A DNA stretch of 64,000 nucleotides from Synechococcus sp. MIT S9220 (GTDB taxonomy: Bacteria; Cyanobacteriota; Cyanobacteriia; PCC-6307; Cyanobiaceae), in contig NZ_CP047958.1 in the NCBI RefSeq assembly GCF_014304815.1, positions 1,178,001-1,242,000 on the forward strand, in the 5' to 3' direction. Shown here one piece after another: positions 54,923 to 63,828 of the stretch; the first letter of the stretch is position 1; each line of letters opens with the position of its first letter. The notes under the pieces are model-generated. The model was not told the DNA's origin. It made no database searches and saw only the letters and a list, made by a program, of their open reading frames with translations. The translations under genes were made by a program, and so were the position numbers.

Positions 54923-55207
54923 TCAACGATCCTCCGGTGAACCCGGTAAAGGCTCGATCACATCGTTGGGGCGGTAATCGCCGTTGAAGACTTCCTCCTC
55001 TCGGCCCTTCCAGAATTCACCCAGACGCATTAGGTCGGCATGGGCCTCCTGAATCGATTTCAGATAGGTCTCAGGAGTCATCTGGTCGCGCGCCTCTTTC
55101 AATTTTGAGAGCCGCAGCATCTGAAGCATCCAGGGCTTCCCCAGTTCACCGCGTTGTTCGAGGTAACGCGCGAGCTCTGCAGAACTGGGTTGAGGAGCCG
55201 GTGACAT
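54923..55207 (-). CDS. Conserved-type small hypothetical protein (94 aa)
   Basis: 94 residues, soluble and helical: AELARYLEQRGELGKPWMLQ, MTPETYLKSIQEAHADLMRLGEFW, then a polar acidic end. It looks like a cyanobacterial conserved protein; no function known. First of a two-gene operon with the membrane protein. Confidence 0.6.
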   Translation of the reverse strand: MSPAPQPSSAELARYLEQRGELGKPWMLQMLRLSKLKEARDQMTPETYLKSIQEAHADLMRLGEFWKGREEEVFNGDYRPNDVIEPLPGSPEDR

Positions 55208-55598
55208 GGGAATGAAATCATCGATTTGACCCTAAGCAGTCGACCTGCTCTCACGTGGACATCCTCAGGCTGAAGCCTCCAGGGGTTACGACAAGAATCA
55301 GCACTGCTTTGATGTGGGCATTAGCAGCTGTTTAAGCAAGAACGATTAAAGCCAATGCGATAAAACGCTAGAGGTAACTGTTCAGACATTGAGGAAGCAA
55401 AAAGAGAGTGGAAATGCATCCCCGCGAATCTCACAAAGATGCCGTTTTAAAGCGGAGTTGACTCCGGCATTTCCACACGGTGGACATGTGTCATCTCTGC
55501 AGCTAGTCAGCGATCTTGTCACCCCTGGGCTAGGGATCATTCCTTTATTTCGTAGGGTTGGCTAGCACTGAGAGGGCAGCCCTTGACGTGCATTCCAC
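55208..55598. other. Intergenic leader upstream of gad with RNA-like fold
   Basis: About 390 bp without a gene. It contains a branched inverted-repeat structure at 55408-55476 and a second hairpin just after it (CCAC/GTGG, 55473-55483). A further short inverted repeat AGGGC-A-GCCCT lies at 55573-55583, just ahead of the gad start. No clear promoter elements could be assigned. Confidence 0.55.
55408..55476 (+). ncRNA. Candidate structured RNA / leader element upstream of gad
   Basis: Outer stem: GTGGAAATGC (55408-55417) pairs with GCATTTCCAC (55467-55476), 10 bp. Inside: a hairpin CGGAG-TTGA-CTCCG (55453-55466) and a weaker one around ATCT-CACAA-AGAT (about 55427-55440). Together they make a three-way junction of about 69 nt. 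The last four outer bases (CCAC) can also pair with GTGG at 55480-55483, which offers a competing structure. No match to a named cyanobacterial RNA could be made by eye. Confidence 0.4.
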
Positions 55599-56993
55599 AT
55601 GGAGACTTCTCGCTCTGGCCTAGACCTCGACACCACCCTTGGCCACCGCCTCCATCAGCGCAATCAGCGAGAAACTGTATTGCCTAGACACCAATTAGCG
55701 GAGCATGGCTTGCACGCTGATCTGGCATATCAGCTCATCCACGACCATTTGATGCTGGATGGCAATGCCATGCTCAATTTGGCCACATTTGTCGGGACCT
55801 GGATGGAGCCTGAAGCGCTGCATCTGATGCGCGAATGTGCCGAGAAAAACATGATCGATAAAGACGAATATCCCCAGACCGCCGAACTTGAAAACCGCTG
55901 CCTAAAAATGCTGGCGCGTCTTTGGAATGCACCGGATCCTGAAGCTGCCGTTGGCACATCCACCACGGGCTCCAGCGAAGCTTGCATGCTTGGAGGCATG
56001 GTGTTGCGCTGGCATTGGCGTCAACGCCGAACCGCCCAAGGCCTGGATGATCGACGACCAAATCTGGTCATGGGTACCAACACCCAGATCTGTTGGGACA
56101 AGTTCTGCGCCTACTTCGATGTTGAAGCACGCATGGTGCCGATTTCGCGTGAACACCTGCAAATGACAGCCGCAGGAGCTGCAGCGGCATGCGATGAAAA
56201 CACGATTGGCGTTGTTGGTGTGTTGGGAAGCACCTTTGACGGAAGCTATGAGCCGATTGAGGCCATCCAGAAGGAGCTCGATCAGCTGCAAGAACGCACT
56301 GGCCTTGACATTCCCATCCACGTCGATGGTGCCTCTGGGGCCTTTGTGGCGCCCTTCAATTCACCTGACTTGCTCTGGGATTTCCGCCTGCCCCGTGTGA
56401 AGTCAATCAACACCAGCGGCCATAAATATGGAGGTGTTCTGCCTGGAGTGGGATGGGTGCTGTGGCGCGACCAGGCCGACCTCCCCGAGGAGCTTCGCTT
56501 CAACGTCAATTACCTGGGTGGCCAGATGCCAACCATTGGCATGAACTTTTCACGTCCAGGAGCCCAGGTGGTGGCGCAGTATTTCAACTTCATCCATTTG
56601 GGTCATGAGGGCTACTCCCAGCGCATGGCCTGTCTTGAGGAAACGGCTTCTTATGTCGCTGACTCAATTGCAGCGATGCCACCGCTCAAGTTATTAAGCC
56701 ACCCACGAGGGCAGTTGCCAGTGTTTGCAGTCACCCTCGACGATTCGTTGGACACCTGGACGGTGTTCCAGCTTTCTGAGCGCTTACGAGCTCGTGGCTG
56801 GCAGGTTCCCGCATACACCATGCCGGCGGCCTGTGAGGATTTAGCAGTGCTGCGCTTGGTCATCCGGGCTGGTTTCACACGTGACATGGCGGATCTGTTG
56901 CTGAAAGATCTGCAAAACGCCGTGGATTGGTTCCAACAGCTGAGCACCCCGATGCCTGATCCCAACCCCGAACACAGGCCTTTTCACCACTGA
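55599..56993 (+). CDS. gad: Glutamate decarboxylase
   Basis: 464 residues, PLP-dependent group II decarboxylase: glutamate to GABA plus CO2. GTSTTGSSEACMLGGMVL, HVDGASGAFVAPF and NTSGHKYGGVLPGVGWV (lysine about residue 275, the PLP Schiff base) fit the GadA/B family. Start METSRSGLDLDTTLGHRLH. No Shine-Dalgarno is evident. The last bases overlap the ATG of the following MarC-like gene (TGATG). GABA formation may serve acid resistance or the GABA shunt. Confidence 0.9.
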   Translation: METSRSGLDLDTTLGHRLHQRNQRETVLPRHQLAEHGLHADLAYQLIHDHLMLDGNAMLNLATFVGTWMEPEALHLMRECAEKNMIDKDEYPQTAELENRCLKMLARLWNAPDPEAAVGTSTTGSSEACMLGGMVLRWHWRQRRTAQGLDDRRPNLVMGTNTQICWDKFCAYFDVEARMVPISREHLQMTAAGAAAACDENTIGVVGVLGSTFDGSYEPIEAIQKELDQLQERTGLDIPIHVDGASGAFVAPFNSPDLLWDFRLPRVKSINTSGHKYGGVLPGVGWVLWRDQADLPEELRFNVNYLGGQMPTIGMNFSRPGAQVVAQYFNFIHLGHEGYSQRMACLEETASYVADSIAAMPPLKLLSHPRGQLPVFAVTLDDSLDTWTVFQLSERLRARGWQVPAYTMPAACEDLAVLRLVIRAGFTRDMADLLLKDLQNAVDWFQQLSTPMPDPNPEHRPFHH

Positions 56994-57667
56994 TGAACAT
57001 CAGCTCGTTTCAGCACTATCTGATTGGTTTGCTGGCCATCGGCAACAACATTTCGGCGCTGGGAGCCTTTCTGCTTCACACCCAGGGCATGCCTCGCGCC
57101 AAGGTGAAACGCCTCATTCTGATGAGCAGTTTGGCCTGCTTCATCACCCTGGTGTTGTTCATGCTGGTGGGTACGTGGATCCTCGATTTTTTTGGGATCT
57201 CAGTCAGTGCCTTTCAGATAGCCGGTGGGCTTCTGCTGGGAGGAGTTGGCCTGGAGATGATGAATTCGCGTACGCCAGTGCCCACTGACACTGCAGCACA
57301 AAGTCTTACTCCGCCTCGGCCAGATCCCAGCGATGCACAGTTTTATTCCGCGGCGGTGGTGCCGATCGGTATTCCGCTCACCATTGGTGCTGGAACGCTG
57401 TCGGCGGTGGTGCTGTTTGCCGAAACGGCCTACCGCAGTGGCACCGCGCTCAACCTGCTGGGCGCGATTGTGATCCTGGTGCTGGTGAACACCGCCATCT
57501 TCCGCTTCAGCAGCCGGATCATGGCTTGGCTCGGCGAGGTGGGGCTGACGATCTTCATCAAGCTGATGGGCCTGTTCACCCTGGCCATTGGCGTGGAGTT
57601 TCTCACCAAGGGTCTTGGGGCGATCTACCTCAACCTTCGCAATGCTGCGATGTCTTCACTGGGGTAG
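56993..57667 (+). CDS. MarC-like integral membrane protein coupled to gad
   Basis: 224 residues, about six membrane helices, MarC/YchE-type (AIGNNISALGAFLLHTQGM, FQIAGGLLLGGVGLEMM, PIGIPLTIGAGTLSAVVL). MarC proteins are of uncertain function; amino-acid or drug export has been proposed. The one-base overlap with gad and the shared direction suggest a product-export or exchange role for GABA or glutamate, which is inference. Its 3' end overlaps the crtH gene by 12 bp. Confidence 0.78.
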   Translation: MNISSFQHYLIGLLAIGNNISALGAFLLHTQGMPRAKVKRLILMSSLACFITLVLFMLVGTWILDFFGISVSAFQIAGGLLLGGVGLEMMNSRTPVPTDTAAQSLTPPRPDPSDAQFYSAAVVPIGIPLTIGAGTLSAVVLFAETAYRSGTALNLLGAIVILVLVNTAIFRFSSRIMAWLGEVGLTIFIKLMGLFTLAIGVEFLTKGLGAIYLNLRNAAMSSLG

Positions 57668-59206
57668 GGCCCAAGGGTTGAGACCGAGATCAGCTCCGAT
57701 GCGATGACTGCAGGCGTAGCCACTGAATGCCACGGCATTCAGACCCTGGCCAGGAAAACAGGAGTCGCCCACGCAATACAGACCGTTCAATCCTGTTCGG
57801 TTGAACGGCATGGGCAGCAGACCAGGCAGTCGACCTGCCGGGATCGGCCCATAGGAACCACCCATCCGGCCAAGGAATCGGCGATGGGTTCGGGGGGTAC
57901 CCACCTCTTGCAGTTCGATGGCCTGCGACAAACCCGGAAGGATGAACTCCAGTCGCTCAATCAGCCGAGAGGCGTCGTGCTGCTTTTTAGCTCTGTAGTC
58001 CTTGGGCTTGAGATCGTCCCAGTGCTGGATATCACTCATGGTGAAGGTATGCACGATGTGTCTCCCCTCAGGGGCCAGGGATGGATCCAGCAACGTTGGA
58101 ATCGACACAAAGATCACTCCCTGCTCGGCTTCAAGCTCATTCCAGTCCTCCAAGAGCAGGTGATGACAGTGGAAGCCCTCAGGGACAACATCAGCCTTCA
58201 CCCCGAGGTGAACCGACAGAAACGAACTTGATGGTTGATAGCGACGACGCCAAGTGGATTCGGCGGAAGGGGTGTGGTCTTTCGTAACCAGAGTGCTGTC
58301 GGGTGAACCTTCACCAGCGAAGGTGTCCCAGCGGGTGGCATTACTCACAATGCGCTTGCCCCTCAGCTCTTCGCCATCGGAAAGCTCCACACCAACGGCA
58401 CGACCTTGCTCGATGAGCACCTTTTCAACACGAGCTCTGTAGCGGATCGTTCCGCCGTGGGCTTCAAGCCCTGCCACCAGCTTCTCGGCGATTGTCCCGA
58501 CACCACCCTTCGGGTAATTGATGCCACCGGCATGGCGGTCGGAGAAAACCATACCTGCATTGATCATCGGTGTCCGATCAGCTGGCATCACCGACCAGCA
58601 GAAACATTCCATATCGATCAGACGCAGCAAGTCCTGATCCTGGATGTGTTTGCGCGCCACATCGCCCACATTGAAGGGAAGCCAGCGTGCGAGTCCCAGA
58701 CAGGCGAGTGGGGCTCTAAAGAAAACTTTTGCCAGGTAGGCCGGATCTTCAAGAGAGAGAAGCGGCATGGCATCGAGACAGCGAAAGACCTGCCAGCAGG
58801 TGTCGTAAAAGGCCCTGATCCCCCCTGCCTCATGGGGAAATCTGGCGCTCATACGAGCGATGAAGCCCTCGTAATCTCGATCCACTGCCATGGTCAGACC
58901 ATCGGGCAGGTGATACTCAAGCTGCACCGGGTCAGGCACCGTTTCACAGCGCTGCCCCACATCGGCAAGGGCTCTTGTGAGCAGATTGGTGTGCCCATGC
59001 TCGCCAAAGCCAAAGATCATCGAGGCACCCACGTCAAAGGTGTAACCCTTGCGTTGAAAGCTGCCACCAGAACCACCAGGAATCCGATACTGCTCAAGCA
59101 CAATGGTTTTGGCGCCTTTGGCAGCCAGCTGAGATGCGGTCACCAGCCCTCCAATGCCGGAACCGATCACAATCACATCCCAGTCTGGGTTTGAGCTCAC
59201 GGCCAC
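57656..59206 (-). CDS. crtH: Carotenoid isomerase CrtH (prolycopene isomerase)
   Basis: 516 residues. The FAD-binding loop VIVIGSGIGGLVTASQLAAKGAKT is followed by RIPGGSGGSFQRKGYTFDVGASM and HAGGINYPKGGVGTIAEKL. The C-terminal YCVGDSCFPGQGLNAVAFSG is typical. It converts poly-cis lycopene or carotenes to the all-trans form in carotenoid synthesis. Full family length. Confidence 0.92.
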   Translation of the reverse strand: MAVSSNPDWDVIVIGSGIGGLVTASQLAAKGAKTIVLEQYRIPGGSGGSFQRKGYTFDVGASMIFGFGEHGHTNLLTRALADVGQRCETVPDPVQLEYHLPDGLTMAVDRDYEGFIARMSARFPHEAGGIRAFYDTCWQVFRCLDAMPLLSLEDPAYLAKVFFRAPLACLGLARWLPFNVGDVARKHIQDQDLLRLIDMECFCWSVMPADRTPMINAGMVFSDRHAGGINYPKGGVGTIAEKLVAGLEAHGGTIRYRARVEKVLIEQGRAVGVELSDGEELRGKRIVSNATRWDTFAGEGSPDSTLVTKDHTPSAESTWRRRYQPSSSFLSVHLGVKADVVPEGFHCHHLLLEDWNELEAEQGVIFVSIPTLLDPSLAPEGRHIVHTFTMSDIQHWDDLKPKDYRAKKQHDASRLIERLEFILPGLSQAIELQEVGTPRTHRRFLGRMGGSYGPIPAGRLPGLLPMPFNRTGLNGLYCVGDSCFPGQGLNAVAFSGYACSHRIGADLGLNPWALPQ

Positions 59207-59234
59207 ACCTGAGAAATTGCTGCAGATTTAAACC

Positions 59235-60191
59235 CTAGGGAACACCGGCCGCAGCGAAGGGTGGCGTTGCTGTCAGGATCACCTCCGTTCGCACAGGACA
59301 GGCCAGCAAGGACTGGCATCGCTCCTGAATGCGATCACGGATCAGATCAATGGCGCCGCCATCCATCGGTTGACTTGGATTCAAATAAACAACCACAAAA
59401 GCCGTGCGACCGACCTGATAAACCGTGAGATCAAGAAGCCAGCAGGACAGTCCTGCCAGCAGATCTTCCAGGGCCAACCGGGTACTGCGGATGAGATCAG
59501 TCTCAGCCGAAGCACCTGCTGCTTGCCCTAAAGCGATGAGGAACCCTTGCAACGGTTCACGCAACACCAGAAGACTGACCACCAAGACCAGTAAGGAGTC
59601 GGTGACTGGAATCAAGCCAGACAGCATGGTGCCGTTGAGCAACGGTGACCCGAGCAAAGCCAAGCCGGTCAGACCACTGATCAAACCATCCAGTCGCGCA
59701 GCCTTGGCTTCGGTGAGCAGGATCTGCGAGTGCCGCCCTGTACGGCACCAGTCGTGATGATGGCGCCAGGCCAGGCCCCAGCATGTGGCCACCATGGCAA
59801 TGGAATACCAAGCGACGGGTCCGAGCCGAACAGAGCTGACTTCAACCCCATAGGCGTAATCAATCACGGTGCTGAGAGCTGAGATCGCCGCAAAGGAGAG
59901 CACCCCCATCAGCAGCAGAGAACGGAAGAGCACATACAACGCTTCCTGCCCGTCGTAGCCAAAGGGATAGGCACGATCTGGCGGTCGAACCACGTTGCGA
60001 CTGATCCTTGCGGCCACAAGACCCGAACCGACCATGACCGCTGAATACAGGCCATCCAAAAGCAGGGCGTAGGAGCCTGAAATCACGTGAACAGCGACCC
60101 CAGCTATCGCCATCAGTGCGCTGGCGTAGACGCCGATCTTGAGGGAACGGCGCTCAATCAGCCGATCTTCAGGCCGGACAGGCGACATCAA
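59235..60191 (-). CDS. Cation efflux (CDF) family transporter
   Basis: 318 residues with about six membrane helices ([60 protein letters not shown], and others). [19 protein letters not shown] matches the CDF signature, and a C-terminal cytosolic domain follows (about 220-318). The metal is probably zinc, iron, cobalt or manganese and cannot be chosen from sequence alone. Overlaps trmFO by 23 bp. Confidence 0.83.
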   Translation of the reverse strand: MMSPVRPEDRLIERRSLKIGVYASALMAIAGVAVHVISGSYALLLDGLYSAVMVGSGLVAARISRNVVRPPDRAYPFGYDGQEALYVLFRSLLLMGVLSFAAISALSTVIDYAYGVEVSSVRLGPVAWYSIAMVATCWGLAWRHHHDWCRTGRHSQILLTEAKAARLDGLISGLTGLALLGSPLLNGTMLSGLIPVTDSLLVLVVSLLVLREPLQGFLIALGQAAGASAETDLIRSTRLALEDLLAGLSCWLLDLTVYQVGRTAFVVVYLNPSQPMDGGAIDLIRDRIQERCQSLLACPVRTEVILTATPPFAAAGVP

Positions 60192-61545
60192 CAGACTCCT
60201 GCTTCTTTGTTGCTAACAGCAAATCGTTCAGGGCTCTGTCCCTGTAAGCGCCATAGCGGCGGCGCTTGTCTTTGATTTTTTCAGGCAGAACGGGCAACAA
60301 GCCAAAGTTGGGGGGCATCGGCTGAAATTTGCCCGATGGTGCCTCACTGATGAAGTGCGTCAGCGCGCCAATCATGCAGGTGGGAGGCAAATCGAACGTG
60401 GGGCGACCTAGAGCCAGACGGGCGGCATTGGTCCCCGCCAGCCAGCCTCCAGCCACTGCAGCGGCATACCCCTCTGTACCAGTGATCTGGCCCGCAGCGA
60501 GCAGGCGTTGACGCCCTCGAAATTGAAGCGTGGGCTGAAGCAGCTCAGGGGCCTCGAGAAAGGTATTGCGATGCATCACGCCAAAACGCACGAATTCAGC
60601 CTGTTCAAGCCCGGGAATCATGCGAAGAACCCTTTTCTGTTCTCCCCACCTGAGATTTGTCTGAAAGCCCACCAGGTTCCAGAGTCGACCGTCTCTGTCC
60701 TCCTGACGCAGCTGGGCCACGGCGTAAGCGCGTTTGGCACGTCGCACATCGCGATCGTTGACATCTCCCCAACGTGGATCCCAGAGGCCAATCGGCTTAA
60801 GAGGTCCGTAGCGCATGGTGTCTTCACCACGTCGTGCAAGTTCCTCGATCGGCAAGCAACCTTCAAAAAATGTGGCGCTGTCTTTCTCAAAGTCCTTGAG
60901 TTCCGCTTGCTCAGCCTCGAGAAGCGCTGCGCGAAAGTCGAGATACTGAGGCTGATCCATCGGGCAATTGATGTAATCCGCGTCTCCCTTGTCGTAACGG
61001 CTGGCTCGAAAAGCCCTCTCCATATCAATGCTGTCACCGTCGACGATCGGACTGGCAGCGTCAAAGAAATGACAGTCATCACGGCCCGTGAACTCACGAA
61101 GATCATTCGCCAGTGATTCGCTGGTCAGCGGTCCTGTCGCCAGAACAGTGATCTGGTCAGAATCGGGGAGGGACATCTGTTCACGACGTTCGAACGTGAC
61201 CAGAGGATGTTGCTCAAGAATTTTCGTTAAGGCAGCGCTGTAGCGACCACGATCGACAGCCAGTGCACCGCCTGCGGGTACCGCATGGGCATCAGCGGTT
61301 CGAATCACCAGTGAGCCGAGTCTGCGCAGTTCTTCCTGAAGAAGGCCTGCTGCTCGATCACTGCTCAGGGCCCCGAAACTGTTGCTGCAGACAAGCTCTG
61401 CACATTCACTGCTGTGATGTGCAGGAGATCGTTTCAGAGGTCGCATTTCGACCAAATGAACCGCCACCCCTGCTTGTGCAATCTGCCAAGCAGCTTCTGT
61501 ACCGGCCAAGCCAGCACCAATGACGATGACGGATCTGACTCCCAA
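60169..61545 (-). CDS. trmFO: Methylenetetrahydrofolate-tRNA (uracil-5-)-methyltransferase TrmFO
   Basis: 458 residues. The FAD loop [19 protein letters not shown] is followed by [23 protein letters not shown] and the C-terminal [13 protein letters not shown]-like region ([26 protein letters not shown]), typical of GidA-like TrmFO. It makes 5-methyluridine-54 in tRNA using methylene-tetrahydrofolate. Normal length. Confidence 0.94.
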   Translation of the reverse strand: MGVRSVIVIGAGLAGTEAAWQIAQAGVAVHLVEMRPLKRSPAHHSSECAELVCSNSFGALSSDRAAGLLQEELRRLGSLVIRTADAHAVPAGGALAVDRGRYSAALTKILEQHPLVTFERREQMSLPDSDQITVLATGPLTSESLANDLREFTGRDDCHFFDAASPIVDGDSIDMERAFRASRYDKGDADYINCPMDQPQYLDFRAALLEAEQAELKDFEKDSATFFEGCLPIEELARRGEDTMRYGPLKPIGLWDPRWGDVNDRDVRRAKRAYAVAQLRQEDRDGRLWNLVGFQTNLRWGEQKRVLRMIPGLEQAEFVRFGVMHRNTFLEAPELLQPTLQFRGRQRLLAAGQITGTEGYAAAVAGGWLAGTNAARLALGRPTFDLPPTCMIGALTHFISEAPSGKFQPMPPNFGLLPVLPEKIKDKRRRYGAYRDRALNDLLLATKKQESVDVACPA

Positions 61546-61602
61546 GAGATCTCAATGAACCGATCTCAACCTATCGATCGGTTCAGAACCGACTGGAAAG
61601 AC

Positions 61603-61725
61603 TCAAGCTTCTCCGCGCTTGAGCATCATCTGCAGTTGACCGATCGCAGCACGGCTGATGTTGTAACCAGCCCAACCCAGGGCGATCAGGATCGGAGCTG
61701 CCACGACGACGACACGAAGGTCCAT
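61603..61725 (-). CDS. psbY: Photosystem II protein PsbY
   Basis: 40 residues: it begins [20 protein letters not shown], continues [14 protein letters not shown] and ends LKRGEA. One transmembrane helix, the typical PsbY form bound near cytochrome b559. Start ATG on the minus strand at 61723-61725, stop TGA at 61603-61605. It lies between trmFO and the gamma-carbonic anhydrase gene. Confidence 0.88.
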   Translation of the reverse strand: MDLRVVVVAAPILIALGWAGYNISRAAIGQLQMMLKRGEA

Positions 61726-61785
61726 GGTTTTTAGGGATGGTCGGGTGATCCTAATGAATGTGAGTCGAGCGAAGGCTTAAAAAGG

Positions 61786-62319
61786 TCAGTCCGTTTGGTT
61801 TTGCAGCATTTCAGCCCAACGTGCAGCCAGTTGCGCGTAGTGGAGCGCATGGTGCCTCTGCTCGAGCACTGCCGCATCGCTCTGCTCACGTTTCACCTGA
61901 GCCGGAACCCCTGCCACCAGGCTGCGTGGGGGAACATCTCGGGTCACAACCGCTCCTGCGGCAACGAGAGCACCTGCGCCAACGGTGACGCCATTGAGAA
62001 CAATGGCTCCGATTCCAATCAGACAACCGTCTTCAAGGGTGGCCCCATGCACCACGGCCCGGTGGCCGATGGTGACATCAGATCCGATCAACACGGGTGA
62101 TCCCGGATCACCATGCAGAACGGCACCGTCCTGCACGTTGCTGTGCGGTCCAATCACGACGGACGACATGTCGCCTCTTGCCACGGCAGTTGGCCAAAGA
62201 CTCGCACCTGCTGCAATCTCAACATCACCCATCACCACGGCACTTTCAGCAACCCAAGCCTGAGGATCAATCCTTGGCGAACCGATCTTCAACGGCTCTG
62301 GAGTGGACGAACCAGCCAT
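61786..62319 (-). CDS. Gamma-carbonic anhydrase-like hexapeptide protein
   Basis: 177 residues of left-handed beta-helix hexapeptide repeats ([76 protein letters not shown]). The three histidines that would hold zinc are present ([11 protein letters not shown]). It resembles CcmM-like or YrdA-type gamma-carbonic anhydrases, so carbon-dioxide hydration or binding is possible, and activity cannot be assumed from sequence. Confidence 0.85.
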   Translation of the reverse strand: MAGSSTPEPLKIGSPRIDPQAWVAESAVVMGDVEIAAGASLWPTAVARGDMSSVVIGPHSNVQDGAVLHGDPGSPVLIGSDVTIGHRAVVHGATLEDGCLIGIGAIVLNGVTVGAGALVAAGAVVTRDVPPRSLVAGVPAQVKREQSDAAVLEQRHHALHYAQLAARWAEMLQNQTD

Positions 62320-62516
62320 CAGTTCACAGTCCTGAACTCGAAGCGCTGATTTAAGCGGGTGAGATCAGCAACTGACCAGATCTGGCACTGATGGTCATGC
62401 CAATTGAGGCACAAATGGATTCCGGGGAGCTCATGGACGATGGTTCGTCAGGGTGATATTTTTCTTGGGTGCTTGAAGGCACAGCCTGTTCCGGATCGCT
62501 TGCTCCGGCTCAAGGG

Positions 62517-62588
62517 GGGTCGCTAGCTCAGCGGTAGAGCACTCGGCTTTTAACCGATTGGTCCTGAGTTCGAATCTCAGGCGACCCA
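62517..62588 (+). tRNA. tRNA-Lys (TTT)
   Basis: A 72-nt cloverleaf including the discriminator. Acceptor GGGTCGC/GCGACCC, anticodon loop CTTTTAA with anticodon TTT, and T arm CTGAG-TTCGAAT-CTCAG. No CCA is encoded. Confidence 0.96.
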
Positions 62589-62643
62589 TTTCACCGACAG
62601 CCTCTTTCCCGGTCATGATTGGTGTCATTGGCCAGGGTTGAAC

Positions 62644-63036
62644 ATGGATGGCAAACCACAGGTTGCTTTCCTCGATGACGATCCACGTCTTCGCAGTCTG
62701 ATTGCCGAAGAGTTATTCGATGAAGGCGTTCAGCCTCTCGCATGCAGCACCGGCCAGGAACTGTTCGATTGTTTAGATGTTGAGAAGGTTGACCTGATTC
62801 TTCTTGATCTCATGATGCCGGTCATGGACGGACTGACCTGCCTTCGACATCTCAATCAGCGCGCAGAAAAAATTCCGGTCCTTCTTGTTACTTCGTTCAA
62901 TGACGAGGCCAAACGACAAGAAGCTATCGATAATGGAGCGACTGATTACATCATCAAGTCAGATCTGTTTGAGCGACTTCCTGAACTGCTCGATCGATAC
63001 CTCATCAAGCCACGGAACAGCAATGACATGGCTTGA
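62644..63036 (+). CDS. Single-domain response regulator (receiver only)
   Basis: 130 residues from the ATG at 62644 (SD-like AGGG six bases upstream; a TTG at 62638 is possible). Full receiver: FLDDDPRLRSL (acidic pocket), LDLMMPVMDGL (phospho-acceptor Asp about residue 55), VTSFND and the late IIKSDLFERL. No output domain follows, so it probably acts through a partner protein, as in CheY-like proteins. It sits between tRNA-Lys and tRNA-Pro. Confidence 0.9.
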   Translation: MDGKPQVAFLDDDPRLRSLIAEELFDEGVQPLACSTGQELFDCLDVEKVDLILLDLMMPVMDGLTCLRHLNQRAEKIPVLLVTSFNDEAKRQEAIDNGATDYIIKSDLFERLPELLDRYLIKPRNSNDMA

Positions 63037-63230
63037 ATCAAGCGATATTCGATCCATTCGTTGAAGCTAGCAATCGTCAACAACCCATTTGGGCTCTGTT
63101 CGAACTATCCGATTGAGCAATCTGAAGGATGTGGTTAGCAAACAATCAGTGTGGTTTCAGCGAAGACATCAATCGGCAATGCTGAAGCGGATGGGGGTCG
63201 TGACCTCCAACGACTACTATGCGGGGGTAA

Positions 63231-63304
63231 CGGGGCGTGGCGCAGCTTGGTAGCGCGGGTGCTTTGGGAGCACTAGGTCGCAGGTTCGAATCCTGTCGCC
63301 CCGA
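63231..63304 (+). tRNA. tRNA-Pro (TGG)
   Basis: A 74-nt cloverleaf: acceptor CGGGGCG/CGCCCCG with discriminator A, anticodon loop TTTGGGA (TGG), T arm GCAGG-TTCGAAT-CCTGT. No CCA is encoded. Confidence 0.96.
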
Positions 63305-63375
63305 TTGATGAGCGAAATTCAAACGAGAGCGCAAAGCAGAGTTTTGTTTGCTCCAGAGACGACCTTGGAAAATTC

Positions 63376-63591
63376 TTGAAAACGATCGCCGTGATCTGTG
63401 AAATATCTCTGGCTCTAGTGGCAGGATCTTTCTACGCGCGAGCCATCCAAGATCACATTGACGCGCAAGAAAAACCAAGTGGAGCGATCAACAGCGGTCT
63501 GATGGCCTCCAAAGAGACTGCGAGACGTCAGCTTTCTAGATACCTCATTCACAAGCAATACAAGCGCTACATAAAACCATCAATCAGCTGA
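63376..63591 (+). CDS. Possible small exported or membrane-anchored protein
   Basis: 71 residues from a TTG start (GTG at 63391 possible). A hydrophobic N-terminus (IAVICEISLALVAGSFYA) is followed by a charged, lysine/arginine-rich tail. No family recognised. Only the hydrophobic N-terminus supports the call. Confidence 0.35.
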   Translation: MKTIAVICEISLALVAGSFYARAIQDHIDAQEKPSGAINSGLMASKETARRQLSRYLIHKQYKRYIKPSIS

Positions 63592-63828
63592 CAGCAATCT
63601 TGTCAAGCCAACCAAAGACCGTCTAGTTTTATTTTTAGAGCATAGAACTCTTTCTGATCGACAAGAAAGGACCCATCAAGATCGACAAACCTTGACAATC
63701 AGCCTCAGCCGTGGACCTAGGCCAAAGGCTCGGGCTATCGATAGTTTCAAACGCAATTTCGACAAAACCTGAAATGATTGAAAAGCTGAGTTTTCAGACA
63801 TAGACTATCGTTCATATTAAGCGCAAGA

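Noticed and set aside
55273-55286. AGGC-TGAA-GCCT hairpin near 55.27 kb as a terminator
   Set aside because: Stem is only four base pairs with no T-run; too weak.
58406-59194. Plus-strand 262-aa frame inside crtH
   Set aside because: Antisense to an intact carotenoid isomerase, and its codon pattern is that of a shadow frame.
60508-61116. Plus-strand 202-aa frame inside trmFO
   Set aside because: Antisense to trmFO; no independent evidence.
62431-62628. Minus-strand frame across tRNA-Lys
   Set aside because: Antisense of the tRNA (GRLRFELRTNRLKAECSTAEL); a recurrent false gene.
63146-63478. Minus-strand 110-residue frame across tRNA-Pro
   Set aside because: It reads through the antisense of the tRNA (SGRQDSNLRPSAPKAPALP is the well-known tRNA-antisense artefact).
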